A stretch of 64,000 nucleotides of DNA from Gemmatimonadota bacterium (GCA_022571515.1 JACZXQ010000010.1:62001-126000), one strand, 5' to 3'; numbered from the stretch's first letter, positions 9,253-18,536 are shown. Translations and numbers: made by a program. The notes: generated by a model from the sequence alone, not told the origin.

Positions 9253-9600
9253 ATGAGCCGTAGCGTGAATAAGATCACCCTGGTCGGAAACGTCGGCCAG
9301 GACCCTGATGTCCAGGAGACCAAGAGTGGCACCAAGGTGGTTCACCTGTCGCTGGCCACGAACCGCCCGCCGTTCGGCGACGACCCGCAAGAGGTCACCG
9401 ACTGGCACCGCCTGACGCTGTGGAACAAGCTGGCCCAGTTCGCCGAGGAGCACGTGTCACAGGGAGACAGGATCTACGTGGAAGGGCGGCTCGAGTACGA
9501 CTCCTACGAGCGCGACGGGGTCAAGATTCCGACGGCCAACGTCAATGTGCGCGAGCTCGTGTTGTTGTCACAGCGCGCGGTCGTGGCCGAAGTCGCCTAA
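9253..9600 (+). CDS. Short single-stranded DNA-binding protein lacking the acidic C-terminal tail
   Basis: An OB-fold protein that coats single-stranded DNA. The 115 aa show the bacterial SSB pattern: SVNKITLVGNVGQDPDVQ, then DWHRLTLWNKLAQFAEEHVSQGDRIYVEGRL, and a last strand ending NVNVRELVLL. It stops just after the OB fold. The flexible linker and acidic DDDIPF-type tip, by which the main SSB recruits partner enzymes, are missing, so this is probably an accessory SSB with the housekeeping ssb elsewhere. The ATG has GGAGG 7 nt upstream. The gene lies 138 bp after polA and converges on the outer-membrane gene, with 13 bp between the stops. Confidence 0.9.
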   Translation: MSRSVNKITLVGNVGQDPDVQETKSGTKVVHLSLATNRPPFGDDPQEVTDWHRLTLWNKLAQFAEEHVSQGDRIYVEGRLEYDSYERDGVKIPTANVNVRELVLLSQRAVVAEVA

Positions 9601-9613
9601 GAACTCAGCGCCT

Positions 9614-11659
9614 CTACAGCCAGCGCCAGAAGCCGTGGTTCACGGAGAAGATGAACTCCCATTCGCCTCCGTTCACGCCTCGGGCGGCGTCGAGCCGTAG
9701 AATGTCCCAGCCGAGACCGAGGCCTGCGCCTACCGAGTTCTTGAGTCCGTCGGTGGTTTCTCCGGTCCAGTCCTGAGGCAAGCGGTCGCGCTCCAACCCC
9801 GTTACGCCGCTGGATGCGAACAGGCGTAGGCGGAACCAGGGGGTCAGGATGGCCTGTGTCACCTCGATGCGCACGAGGGCCATCCTGTCCCCCTCGAAGG
9901 AGCGATAGTCGTAGCCCGGCAGGGTGTGACGGCCACCCAGGAGGAACAGCATCTGCGCTGGAGCATCTGCCCCGACCCAGCCTCCGTGCACGTCGGCCGT
10001 GACATTGAATGCACTCGAGCGGGGTGCGGCCCTCCATTCCCAGGACACGAGTGCCGACGCAAACGTTTCGTCTTCGAATCGGCCGAGTCGAAGCGTCGCG
10101 CTGGGAAGCGGGCTAGAGCGGCCCGTGGGCCGCGGGGTCGCATCCACTTGCAGCCACAGGCCGTCACCGTCGTCGATGCGCCGAATGGGACGCACACTCG
10201 ACGCCCCGTCTTCGGTGACGACATCCTCCGCTGAGCGGTGCCGTTCCCAGTGGCCCGAGATCTGGAGATGCCCCCCCGTGACGGGGAGGCTGTGCGCGAC
10301 GGAAATGCCCGATGCGAAGTACGGATCCGTGAAATCTTCTTCGCCAGCCAGGGCCGAGAGGGTGTTGAGCACCCCTGAAGCGCCCTTGATGGGGCCCAGG
10401 TCACGCAGGTCGTTCCAGGTGGCGCGGAGGTGGGGTTGCACCTGCTCCTCGGCCGCTCCGAGGTAGATCGAGGCGTGAGGCTTTCTACGGCCGAGGGCGT
10501 ATCCCCCGAAGGTCTTGAGCCTGAGCGATCCTCCGGGCCGCAACGACATGCCGATGCCGTTGAAGTAGCCCTCGGATCGGCTGTACCGAACCACCGACGT
10601 GAGCGATGGGAAGTAGAGCCGCGAAGGCGCGAGGCCTGTGACGTAACGGCGGCCGGCCACTCGCAGGGCCTGTCTACGGATGTCGTCGAGAGCGGGTGTG
10701 GGTCCGAGTCCCTCCTCGTCGAGTTGGTCGTAGAGACCGGATTCGAACTGAAAGTCCTCGAGGTTGGCGGCCGCGGTGACCCGAGCCATCCCAAAGAGGC
10801 CATCGGGAAGCTCCGGGTTGAACCGGTAGCCGCGAATGTCGAACCGCCCCCTGATCACGCCGCCCGACACGAACTCGAGTAGGGGCACCTCGCGCCGAAT
10901 CTCCACCTCCTGCCGGTAGGGGAGCCAGTACTTTTCGTCCCACACGCTGTTGTCCAGCGAGATGCGGATGTAGTCCAGGTGGCTGTCGACATAGGAGGCC
11001 GGCGTGAACGTGAAGTTCATGCGCACGATCGCGCCAGTCTCTCGCTCCAGGAAGACGCTCCCGATGATGCCGGGTGCGTCGAGATCCTTGGGACGGACCT
11101 GCAGCTCGTAGACCCGAAGCTCAGCGGTCGGGCCTGCGAACGTCAGCGTGAGCGAGTCCGCCAGCCGGAAGTCGTAGACCGAATCCGAGGCTGGGGCCAC
11201 AGGGTGAATGACGGCCTCGACCTCATCCCCGTCGCCCAGATGGATCCTGTCACCGAAGTCATCCTGGACGACGGTGAGGTGGTCCAGGTGGTACTTGATA
11301 TTTGTCGGAAGCTTCTTCTCGTCCCTGAGTCCCACGATCCGCTGGCGGGTATCGCGGGGCGCACGCCAGTAGACGTCGAGAGCGATCTGGTCTGTCTTTA
11401 CGAGCGTGCGCTCATGCGTATCGGCACGGTCTAAAAAATAATAGACGTAACCGCGCGCCTCGGCGGAATACGAGCGAAACTCAGGGTCCACCGACATATC
11501 ATGGCGAAGAGATCTAGCCAGGGCGATCAACTCGAGGGCGCGCTCTGAGTTCCACGCGTTGTCGGCAGTCTGCGCTTCCAGCGACCGACCCAAGGGGACC
11601 AGGAGGGAAAGCGCGGCTAGCGCCGACGTACGGGAGCGTCCTCGGAGGCGTCGAAGCAT
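9614..11659 (-). CDS. Outer-membrane beta-barrel protein, surface-antigen/Omp85-like
   Basis: A secreted 681-aa protein with an N-terminal signal peptide (about residues 1-30, ending in SLEAQ). The N-terminal half (30-300) is a mixed alpha/beta periplasmic region with no family I can name. The C-terminal half alternates aromatic and hydrophobic residues like barrel strands. Omp85-like marks are present: the GGRHTLPGYDYRSFEGD turn resembles the conserved barrel RGY region, and the end GLGLGWDILRLDAARGV followed by a strand finishing FWRWL is the usual last strand with terminal aromatic. It may insert proteins or act as a channel; a specific role cannot be assigned. It stands alone between ssb and the sigma gene. 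Confidence 0.72.
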   Translation of the reverse strand: MLRRLRGRSRTSALAALSLLVPLGRSLEAQTADNAWNSERALELIALARSLRHDMSVDPEFRSYSAEARGYVYYFLDRADTHERTLVKTDQIALDVYWRAPRDTRQRIVGLRDEKKLPTNIKYHLDHLTVVQDDFGDRIHLGDGDEVEAVIHPVAPASDSVYDFRLADSLTLTFAGPTAELRVYELQVRPKDLDAPGIIGSVFLERETGAIVRMNFTFTPASYVDSHLDYIRISLDNSVWDEKYWLPYRQEVEIRREVPLLEFVSGGVIRGRFDIRGYRFNPELPDGLFGMARVTAAANLEDFQFESGLYDQLDEEGLGPTPALDDIRRQALRVAGRRYVTGLAPSRLYFPSLTSVVRYSRSEGYFNGIGMSLRPGGSLRLKTFGGYALGRRKPHASIYLGAAEEQVQPHLRATWNDLRDLGPIKGASGVLNTLSALAGEEDFTDPYFASGISVAHSLPVTGGHLQISGHWERHRSAEDVVTEDGASSVRPIRRIDDGDGLWLQVDATPRPTGRSSPLPSATLRLGRFEDETFASALVSWEWRAAPRSSAFNVTADVHGGWVGADAPAQMLFLLGGRHTLPGYDYRSFEGDRMALVRIEVTQAILTPWFRLRLFASSGVTGLERDRLPQDWTGETTDGLKNSVGAGLGLGWDILRLDAARGVNGGEWEFIFSVNHGFWRWL

Positions 11660-11729
11660 GGGAGTTGGTACATCGGGGCCCGGACGGCGGTTCCCCGGAT
11701 GAGGCGGATCGCCCGGTCCTCAACGAGAA

Positions 11730-11758
11730 GGGCCCCGGCTCTTGAAAAGACGGGGCCC
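11730..11758 (-). terminator. Probable intrinsic terminator of the sigma-70 gene
   Basis: GC-rich inverted repeat: 11730-11743 pairs with 11747-11758 with a 2-nt bulge. On the minus strand it is followed by TTCTCGTT, a poor T-run. It lies 16 bp after the sigma gene stop. Confidence 0.6.
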
Positions 11759-11774
11759 CGGGTGTTGGTGCCTT

Positions 11775-12635
11775 CTAGTTGGCGGTCCAGAAGCCGGACA
11801 GGGACTCACCATGCGGGCTCTCGCGAAGCTTCTCGAACGCACGGTTCCGGATTTGCCGGATGCGCTCGCGGGTGACCCCGAGCAGCGAGCCGATTTGCTC
11901 CAGCGTCCGCTCCTCACCGTCGTCCAGGCCATAGTAGAGGTAGAGGATCTTGCGCTCGCGCTCCGTGAGGTAGGCGTCGAACATCCCCTCGAGATAGTCG
12001 CGGCGCGCGATAGCCTCGACGTCCTCCTCGATGTCCCCCGCGTCGGCTCCGGCAAAGCGCTCACCAAAGCTCGCGCTGTCCCGATCGCTACGGTCGATGG
12101 GCGCGTCGAGACTGAGCTCGCTCGCCGCCACCCGGCGCAGCGCCCGCAGGGTCTCCTCGGGTTCGCCCATCTCCTTTGAGAGCTCTTTGATCGTAGGCGA
12201 GCGGCCCAATTGCTGCGTGAGTTGCGTGTCGGTGCGCGCGAGCTTGACCAGGTTCGAGTTCTGGTTGAGCGGAATCCGTACAGAGCGCGTCTGTTCGGCG
12301 AGAGCCTGAAGTACGGTCTGACGGATCCACCACACGGCGTAGGAGATGAACTTCACGCCCTTGTCGGGATCGAACTTTTTCACTGCCTTGAGCAGGCCTT
12401 CGTTGCCGATACACACCAACTCGGCCAAACCCAACCCGCGGCCCTGATACTTCTTCACGTAGGAGATCACAAACCGGAGGTTCGCGGTGACGAGCCGTTC
12501 GGCGGCTTCCTTATCGCCGGTTCGGGCCCTGCGTGCCAGCGCCCGCTCTTCCGCGGGGTCCTGGATCAGGGGGTATTTCTCGACGTCTTGCAGGTACTGA
12601 TCGAAGGAGTCCAGGCCTCGGGAAGTTGAAAACAT
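11775..12635 (-). CDS. RNA polymerase sigma-70 factor, RpoD/SigA-like without region 1.1 (group 2 type)
   Basis: Promoter-recognition subunit, 286 aa, much shorter than a housekeeping RpoD. Region 1.2 (DSFDQYLQDVEKYPLI) is at the N-terminus. Region 2 has NLRFVISYVKKYQGRGLGLAELVCIGNEGLLKAVKKFDPDKGVKFISYAVWWIRQ (quoted in parts: core binding, then the -10 recognition helix). Region 3 follows, and region 4 has LEQIGSLLGVTRERIRQI for the -35 element. There is no region 1.1 and no long non-conserved insert. A comparable factor lies at 38033-38950, so the window carries two primary-like sigmas. Which one is essential cannot be judged here. A good minus-strand promoter precedes it. Confidence 0.93.
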   Translation of the reverse strand: MFSTSRGLDSFDQYLQDVEKYPLIQDPAEERALARRARTGDKEAAERLVTANLRFVISYVKKYQGRGLGLAELVCIGNEGLLKAVKKFDPDKGVKFISYAVWWIRQTVLQALAEQTRSVRIPLNQNSNLVKLARTDTQLTQQLGRSPTIKELSKEMGEPEETLRALRRVAASELSLDAPIDRSDRDSASFGERFAGADAGDIEEDVEAIARRDYLEGMFDAYLTERERKILYLYYGLDDGEERTLEQIGSLLGVTRERIRQIRNRAFEKLRESPHGESLSGFWTAN

Positions 12636-12764
12636 GCGTTTCGATCAACCTCGTCTTTGGGTTCAAGCGGCCCTCGCCGCCGGCGGCGGCAACATCGACC
12701 CCGTCGGCAGAGTTCGAGCTAAGGGAAGAAGCCAAAAGAGCTTAGCGGAACTGGCGACGAAGAG

Positions 12765-12798
12765 CGTCAAATTTATAAAAACCTGTTTCTAGAGTCAA
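12765..12798 (-). promoter_or_regulatory. Candidate sigma-70 promoter of the sigma gene
   Basis: In an AT-rich island unlike the surroundings, the minus strand reads TTGACT (12793-12798), then either TATAAA (12772-12777, spacer 15) or TAAATT (12770-12775, spacer 17). It is about 135 bp upstream of the start codon. The rest of the 230-bp gap (12636-12865) shows only a CGCCAC/GTGGCG stem-loop near the ketosynthase end. Confidence 0.5.
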
Positions 12799-12865
12799 AG
12801 GTTTTCTTCAGCGTTGGCGCGGGTATTACGCCACCCGGACAGAGAGTGGCGCAAACGCGAGAAAT

Positions 12866-14128
12866 TCAGACCGAGTAAGCCCTCAAAGACAGGCTCGCAT
12901 TGATCCCTCCGAAGCCGAAGGAGTTCGTGACCGCGGTGCTCACGGTCGCTTCTCTTCCTTCGTTTCCGACGTAATCGAGATCACATCCTTCCCCTCGGGC
13001 ATCGAGGTTCAGTGTGGGAGCGACCCACCCCCGTTGGATAGTGAGTGCGCAGATGCCGGCCTCGATCGCGCCAGACGCACCGAGGGCGTGCCCGTAATAG
13101 GGCTTGGTGCCCGACACCAGGACCTTGTCGGCCCAGTCGCCCAACACGGAGTGGATCACGCGCGTCTCTGTGGCGTCGTTGAGGGGGGTGGAGGAGCCGT
13201 GGGCGTTCACGTAGTCGACCTCGTCCGGGGCAACCCCGCCGGTGGCGAGGGCCTCGGCCATAGCGCGCGCGGCTTCGACTCCGTCGGGACGAGGGGCCGT
13301 CATGTGGTGTGCGTCATTGGATGTGCCGAAGCCTCTGATTTCCGCGTAGACGTGCGCGTCCCGCGCCTGCGCGTGCGCCTCGCTCTCGAGAATGAGCACA
13401 CAGGCACCCTCGCCCATCACGAAGCCGTCACGATCCTCGTCGAAGGGGCGGCAGGCCTTCGACGGCTCATGGTTGCGGGCGCTCATCGCCCGGATGAGCG
13501 AAAACGCCCCGAACGAGAGAGGTGCGAGGGGCGCCTCGATCCCGCCGGCGACCGCCACGTCGACGATGCCCGCCCGAATGAGGCGCCACGCATCGCCGAT
13601 GGCGATGGTTCCGGAAGCGCAGCTCATGGCGTTGGTGGAATTCGGTCCGGTGAAGCCGAAGTCGATGGCCACGTTGCAACTCGCCGCGCCGCAGAACACC
13701 CCCAGAGCCAGGCGGGGGTTGACCGACTTCAGGCCCTTGCTCAAGAATTTCGGGAACTCTTCCTCGGCCTGGATGATCCCCCCCAAGGCGGACCCCATCT
13801 GGACCGCCACACGCTCCGGTTTCAATTGGGAGGCCTGGATCTCGGCGTCCGCGAGCGCCAGGCCCGTGGCGGCCACCGAGAACTGGGCGAACCGGTTGAG
13901 ACGGCGAGCCTGGGTTCTGTCCATATAGTCTCGAGGGTCGAAGTCCTCTATCTCGGCGGCCAGGCGAGACCGAAAGGACGAGACGTCGAAACGGGTCACG
14001 TCGCGCACGGGCGACGACCGGCCGTGGAGACCGGCCCACAAGCGGTCCACTCCGATCCCCGACGCGGTGATCGGGCCGATCCCGGTGATCAACACCCTGT
14101 TGGGTGTGTCGCGCCAGTCGGTCGTCAT
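12866..14128 (-). CDS. Beta-ketoacyl-ACP synthase, FabF/KAS II-like
   Basis: Decarboxylating condensing enzyme of fatty-acid or polyketide chain extension, 420 aa. The catalytic Cys is about residue 170 in NAMSCASGT. The two histidines are in NAHGSSTPLNDATE and KPYYGHALGASGAIE, and the C-terminal TNSFGFGGINASL loop is typical, so the Cys-His-His triad is complete. The ATG at 14128 overlaps the upstream gene stop as ATGA and has AGGTGG before it. The gene is last in a minus-strand run with an SRPBCC protein, a flavin oxidoreductase and a methyltransferase; this setting suggests a dedicated secondary pathway rather than housekeeping FabF. No acyl carrier protein, acyltransferase or chain-length factor is nearby. 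Confidence 0.88.
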   Translation of the reverse strand: MTTDWRDTPNRVLITGIGPITASGIGVDRLWAGLHGRSSPVRDVTRFDVSSFRSRLAAEIEDFDPRDYMDRTQARRLNRFAQFSVAATGLALADAEIQASQLKPERVAVQMGSALGGIIQAEEEFPKFLSKGLKSVNPRLALGVFCGAASCNVAIDFGFTGPNSTNAMSCASGTIAIGDAWRLIRAGIVDVAVAGGIEAPLAPLSFGAFSLIRAMSARNHEPSKACRPFDEDRDGFVMGEGACVLILESEAHAQARDAHVYAEIRGFGTSNDAHHMTAPRPDGVEAARAMAEALATGGVAPDEVDYVNAHGSSTPLNDATETRVIHSVLGDWADKVLVSGTKPYYGHALGASGAIEAGICALTIQRGWVAPTLNLDARGEGCDLDYVGNEGREATVSTAVTNSFGFGGINASLSLRAYSV

Positions 14129-14595
14129 CGGACCGCCACCTGTTCCGCCGCATGGGCGACACCCGCGAGGGTTCGCCTGGCGATGTGGCTCACGAACTGG
14201 GGCCCGATCACGAGGTTGGCCGCCGGTCGGCCAATGAGGGGCCACGCGGGCCCGGTCCACTCGTGCACGATCCGGATGAGGGTCTTGCCGTCAGGTAGTT
14301 CGTCGACCTCCCAACGCACGTCCATGCCTTTGGTGACTCCGCCCACGTGCTTGTAGAAAACCCGCCGGCCTTCGGCATCGTGATCCATCTCGGAGACCCA
14401 CCACGTGGGGTACCCGACCGGCCCGAAGGGGCGCCACGCAGCCATCTCGACCACGCCCTTGGCGAATCCGTCCTTTTGGTGGAACCGCACCCAACGATAG
14501 TGGGGCAGGATTTCCGGCCAGCGCTCGACATCGGCCGCAGCCTGGAAACAGGCATCGGCCGGAGCGCTCGTGATGGTTTCGTCGATGGTCAGCAT
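14125..14595 (-). CDS. SRPBCC (START-like) family protein, polyketide-cyclase/COQ10 type
   Basis: A 156-aa protein with the helix-grip pattern of polyketide cyclases and COQ10-type lipid-binding proteins. It opens with an early ITSAPADACFQAAADVERWPEILPHYRWV-like block (the classic 'ADVERWPEILPHY' opening), a central WEVDELPDGKTLIRIVHEW strand pair and a long C-terminal amphipathic helix. Such proteins bind hydrophobic ligands and may cyclise or chaperone an aromatic product. It is translationally coupled to the ketosynthase by ATGA overlap, which supports a role on the ketosynthase product. The function is inferred from family and neighbours only. Confidence 0.78.
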   Translation of the reverse strand: MLTIDETITSAPADACFQAAADVERWPEILPHYRWVRFHQKDGFAKGVVEMAAWRPFGPVGYPTWWVSEMDHDAEGRRVFYKHVGGVTKGMDVRWEVDELPDGKTLIRIVHEWTGPAWPLIGRPAANLVIGPQFVSHIARRTLAGVAHAAEQVAVR

Positions 14596-14655
14596 TGGGA
14601 TCCTCGGGCACCGGGGGGCAGTGTAACTTCGTGGTCAGGGCGGGTGCGGTCCAGG

Positions 14656-15978
14656 CTACCGCCCCGGTGTGATGGTCGGCTCCCCGGGACCACCACGGGT
14701 TCGGAGCGTCGGGTTCAGGAGAGAATACGGCGTAGCGACGTCACCGGTGAGGCGAACCAGTGCGTCTCCGACTGCCGGGAAGAGCTGCAAGCCACCGAAC
14801 ACCATACTCCGGAGTCGTCGGCGGGACACGACGCCCTCGATAACTCGCTGGATGCCGCGGCCTAGTCTGAACGCTCGATGAAGCCTGGCCTCGTACGGTG
14901 CCAGGCTCGCTCGGGAGATGGGTTGGGGAGGGTTTCCTGAAAGTCGCTGGCCGCCGGCCTGGCGCAGTGCCCTGTCGATGACCGGGGCAGCGAGCTCGGC
15001 GGACAGCAAGGCTCGGTAGATACCCTGGCCGGTGAGTGGATCGTAGTAGCCCGCCGCGTCGCCCACCAGCAGCACGCCATCGGAAACCGCCCGGCGCCGC
15101 GGCACGTCGAACGGGCCACTGCACCAGGGCCCCTCCAGCACCCTCGGCTCCGAGTCCCAGCCGAGCCCCGCGGTCGCGAATACCTCCTGGAAAAACTCCA
15201 AGGGCCGGCCTGCGAGCGAGTGTCCCCAGCGGGCGGAATCGACCACCACCGTGCCGTTCCAAAGCGGCAGGTCGGCGTGGACCGGCGCCAGCCCGATGGT
15301 CCCGAAGCCTCCCATCCGCAAGAGTCCGCTCCGTCGGCTGGGGCCGGAGCCGCTCAGCCGGCACGTGATGGAGACCTTTCTCCGTCGCGGTATTGGATCG
15401 ACCCCGTTGATCGCGCGCGCCACGACCGACCGAAGCCCGTCTGCGCCCACGATGAGCGGTGCGGTTCGGCGAGCGGAGTGGCCGTCGGCCTCCCGGGTCT
15501 TTGCGACGACCGGCTGCGGGTCCCCTCCGGATCCGTGCGTCGGTGCTGGTCCACGTGGCAACTCGACGGTCCGCACGGTGACGCCTTCATGGAGGCGGGC
15601 GCCGTTCCGCACGGCTTCGCTAACCAGGGCGGCGTCCAGATCGGCTCTCGGGAGCCCCAGGCCAAAGCCGTCCTCCGTCCGGAAGCGTGTATCGACCTCG
15701 TGACCCTCCGCGGTGCGAAGGTGCCAGCCCTCGAGGCGGGCCGGGCGCAGCGCAAGAATCGTGTCCAACAGGCCGAGTCGCGCGAGCGCCTGCACGGCAC
15801 CGGGATTGACGCACTCCCCGCACGCCTTCGGGCGCGGGTGGAATGCCCGTTCGAGCATCGTCACCGACCAGCCCCGGCGCGTCAGCAGCATGGCGAGTGC
15901 GCTTCCGGCCGGGCCCGAGCCCACGATCAGGACGTCGGGCGTGGACCGCGCCGGCCCGGCGGAGTGTCCACGCTTCAC
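14656..15978 (-). CDS. FAD-dependent oxidoreductase, geranylgeranyl-reductase/UbiH-like
   Basis: Flavoprotein of 440 aa. The N-terminal dinucleotide-binding motif is VLIVGSGPAGSALAMLL, followed by the LERAFHPRPKACGECVNPGA stretch typical of the geranylgeranyl-reductase subfamily (the CGE cysteine motif). LIVGADGLRSVVAR is the DG motif and GVLLVGDAAGYYDPLTGQG is the GD motif that contacts the flavin ribityl chain. It could hydroxylate an aromatic ring or reduce double bonds. The GTG at 15978 overlaps the methyltransferase stop as GTGA; an upstream ATG would overlap that gene by 60 codons and was rejected. It lies 60 bp before the SRPBCC gene. Confidence 0.85.
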   Translation of the reverse strand: MKRGHSAGPARSTPDVLIVGSGPAGSALAMLLTRRGWSVTMLERAFHPRPKACGECVNPGAVQALARLGLLDTILALRPARLEGWHLRTAEGHEVDTRFRTEDGFGLGLPRADLDAALVSEAVRNGARLHEGVTVRTVELPRGPAPTHGSGGDPQPVVAKTREADGHSARRTAPLIVGADGLRSVVARAINGVDPIPRRRKVSITCRLSGSGPSRRSGLLRMGGFGTIGLAPVHADLPLWNGTVVVDSARWGHSLAGRPLEFFQEVFATAGLGWDSEPRVLEGPWCSGPFDVPRRRAVSDGVLLVGDAAGYYDPLTGQGIYRALLSAELAAPVIDRALRQAGGQRLSGNPPQPISRASLAPYEARLHRAFRLGRGIQRVIEGVVSRRRLRSMVFGGLQLFPAVGDALVRLTGDVATPYSLLNPTLRTRGGPGEPTITPGR

Positions 15979-16709
15979 GAGGCGACGCGCCCCAACCCCA
16001 CGACGCCTCCGCTGAGCACTACCCGATAGAAAAAGTGTCGCCGCACACGGACATTCGTGAGGCCGGCCTCCCTCCCGACCGCCAACAACTCCTCGGCCGT
16101 GAACGAACGTCGGACCGACGCCGGGCCGTCGTAGCGGGCGAGCCGGTCGGTACGCCACAGTGTTTCCGCCAAGAGCTGAGCGCCGAGGTAGTTAAGCCTC
16201 GTACGCTCGAGATCGTTCACGAGCACCAAGCCGCGGCTGACGCGTGCCATCTCACGCACCAGACGTACGGCCCCGCTGTCGTCGAAGTGGTGGATCATGA
16301 GCATGCAGACGACCGCGTCGAAGGTATCGTCGAAGAACGGGAGGGTGAGCCCGTCACCGCGCACCAGGGGGAGACACTCGGGCGCAGCCGCATTGGCAAC
16401 AGAGATGGTCTGAGCGTTCGGGTCGAGCCCGATAACGCTCCATCGGCATCCACGTCGTTCGGACCATGCACGCAGGCGAGCGGGGGTGCGTGCATTGCCG
16501 GTTCCGACGTCGAGCACCCTGGCTCGGGGGGTTGCGCTCAGCAGCGGCTCCAGGTGGGCTTCGAGTGCGCGTTGTCCACCCAGCCACCTGTTGGCCTGCG
16601 ACATCTTCGCGAGCGAGTCGGCCAACTCGTCGAGGTCCTGGACCGTGCCATCCACGAGTTCGGGCTCGAGCGTTCGGGGCGGCATCGGGCCGAGCGCAGA
16701 TAGGCCCAC
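15975..16709 (-). CDS. Class I SAM-dependent methyltransferase (small-molecule type)
   Basis: A 244-aa methyltransferase with motif I ARVLDVGTGNARTPARL, the acidic strand-2 residue in VIGLDPNAQTI, and LPFFDDTFDAVVCMLMIHHFDD (motif II region with the characteristic HHF). The C-terminal half has LVLVNDLERTRLNYLGAQLL, as in methyltransferases found beside polyketide synthase genes. The GTG at 16709 has GAGG before it and lies 12 bp after the stop of the Omp85-like gene; an in-frame ATG at 16685 is the alternative. With the flavoprotein it probably tailors the ketosynthase product by O-, C- or N-methylation. This is an inference from context. Confidence 0.82.
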   Translation of the reverse strand: MGLSALGPMPPRTLEPELVDGTVQDLDELADSLAKMSQANRWLGGQRALEAHLEPLLSATPRARVLDVGTGNARTPARLRAWSERRGCRWSVIGLDPNAQTISVANAAAPECLPLVRGDGLTLPFFDDTFDAVVCMLMIHHFDDSGAVRLVREMARVSRGLVLVNDLERTRLNYLGAQLLAETLWRTDRLARYDGPASVRRSFTAEELLAVGREAGLTNVRVRRHFFYRVVLSGGVVGLGRVAS

Positions 16710-16721
16710 GGCAGCCTCGGC

Positions 16722-18536
16722 TCACCCCCCCGCCGGGCCGGGCAGGAGTGTCGACGCCACGCTGGTTCTCCGACTCCGCCGCATCTGCTGGTCGGCGAAA
16801 CCGATGCGGAAGCCCAGAAATTCCATTGCGGTAAACCGAAGCATCGGTCCGCGGAAGGCGTTGGGCCCGTTCGCGGGCACAGCGATGTCGATCCGCGCGA
16901 CGCTGCGCGTTCCCTTGGGGAATCCTATCCGTATGCCGGCCCCGACGGTGGATTGCCAGCCGGAGTTCATGCCGAAGGGCACATCTCCCGCCCACGTTCG
17001 CCCCAGGTCGCCGAACACCGTCAGGCCCAGGTCCAGCATTCCTCCGCCGGTCCACCCCAAGAGGATCCGGTCCTCGATGGTGGCGACCACCCGCCGGCCT
17101 CCAGGGAAGCGGTCGAGGTGGAATCCGCGGAGCTGCTCGGGTCCGCCGAGCGTGAGCTGGAGCGGGGAGTCCATATTCCAGCCGCCCGCGGCCGACAGGC
17201 GGGTGAAGACAGTGTGGCGGCCGGAGGGCCCCTTTGGCCGCCAGTACACGTAGGCGTCGGCCTCCGCGAGCACGTCGCGCCAGCCCGTCCTGTCCATCGG
17301 CTCATCGTCCGAAAAATGCCGACCCTCGACGGTCACGCCCGCCGTGAGGATCCAGCGGCCGGGGGCGACGCCCCCGAACAGGCGGAGGCGTGTGAAGATG
17401 TCGTCGACCTCCGTCGGTCCGTCGGAGTCCAGGAATCCTATGCTCTTACCAAACGTGAGCGCGATCTCCGTCCCCAGGGGCACGTCCTGGACTCCCCTCA
17501 GCGCATCGAGGCCGACCTCCCTCTGAAATCGGATGTTGCGCTTGCCTACCAAGAAATTCACGCGTGTGGTCGCCGTCTCGCGGGTCAAGCGTTGCGCCTC
17601 GGTGGCGATCTCGGGCGACGCGGGCGATCTATCCCCGAAGTTGCTATTGATGACCGCCTCGACCCGATTCGCCACGTCGGGAAAGCGCAACTCTTCTCTC
17701 GATATGCCGACCCCGAAGAGCACGAGGTTTCCCGCATTACCTGCCCGGCCCGCCACCGTCACCTCGGCCCGTTCTACCTCGACAGGGAGAACCACGTGTG
17801 ACAGCGTAGGGTGATCCTCGAGGGCGTACGAGAACAGCGTCTCGCGGCGGGAGTAGACCTCGCGGGCGGCCCAGCGCCCTACCTCACCGACGAACGGGTA
17901 GGTAAACCGCTGGTCGAAGAAACTCCCGACCCGCGTGTCACCCACCAACAGTTCACTATTGAGGCGAGTTCCGAACGTGCGAGGGGCTCCAACCCTCCAG
18001 CCGACATCGCGCAGTTCTCGGCGGTTCCTCCAAAAGCCACCGAGAAGGATCCCCTTGCCCAGGAAGTTCTCCTCGGTGAGGTCGATGCCCTCGAAGTCCA
18101 CACCGGTGTCGAAGCGGAAGCGGAGGCTGAGTTCGGTGGTCCACTCGTCCTGAGTGTCGACCAGAATGTGCTGCGAGCCGTCGGGCTGCGGTACGGCGTA
18201 CACATCTACCCTCGCCAGAAAATCATATTGACGGAGAATCCGCTCCGATTCCTCCAGCAAGAACATGTCGAGGCAGTCCCCGACTTGTTGCAACAGCTCC
18301 GCCTCGAGGAAGTCCGCTCTTGTACGGGCGTGCAAGGAGTTCGCGATGCTGTACGCCCATCTGAACCGGATGTCCTCGTCGATCTGTGACATATCGAAGA
18401 TGGAGTGCGAGTCGACGAAGATGTTCGTGATCCTGCCATTCGGGCATTCCTGGGCGGAGGCGTGGTGTGCGGACACGGCCAGCGCAGCCAAGCACCATGC
18501 GAGGAAGGCGAACAATCGGCAGTGAGGGAATGGCAT
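16722..18536 (-). CDS. Outer-membrane Omp85/D15-like barrel protein with one POTRA-like domain
   Basis: A secreted 604-aa protein. The ATG at 18536 gives a signal peptide ([20 protein letters not shown], cut before QE). Residues about 60-140 look like one POTRA domain ([20 protein letters not shown], then a strand pair ending DEWTTELSL). The rest is barrel-like, with [19 protein letters not shown] resembling the conserved loop-6 RGF/RGY motif. Unusually, the last strand (FLGFRIGF) is followed by about 24 polar residues, whereas most such barrels end on an aromatic. It heads the minus-strand run containing the methyltransferase, 12 bp away; that may be operonic or coincidental. It could be a two-partner secretion or TamA-like translocator. 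Confidence 0.7.
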   Translation of the reverse strand: MPFPHCRLFAFLAWCLAALAVSAHHASAQECPNGRITNIFVDSHSIFDMSQIDEDIRFRWAYSIANSLHARTRADFLEAELLQQVGDCLDMFLLEESERILRQYDFLARVDVYAVPQPDGSQHILVDTQDEWTTELSLRFRFDTGVDFEGIDLTEENFLGKGILLGGFWRNRRELRDVGWRVGAPRTFGTRLNSELLVGDTRVGSFFDQRFTYPFVGEVGRWAAREVYSRRETLFSYALEDHPTLSHVVLPVEVERAEVTVAGRAGNAGNLVLFGVGISREELRFPDVANRVEAVINSNFGDRSPASPEIATEAQRLTRETATTRVNFLVGKRNIRFQREVGLDALRGVQDVPLGTEIALTFGKSIGFLDSDGPTEVDDIFTRLRLFGGVAPGRWILTAGVTVEGRHFSDDEPMDRTGWRDVLAEADAYVYWRPKGPSGRHTVFTRLSAAGGWNMDSPLQLTLGGPEQLRGFHLDRFPGGRRVVATIEDRILLGWTGGGMLDLGLTVFGDLGRTWAGDVPFGMNSGWQSTVGAGIRIGFPKGTRSVARIDIAVPANGPNAFRGPMLRFTAMEFLGFRIGFADQQMRRSRRTSVASTLLPGPAGG

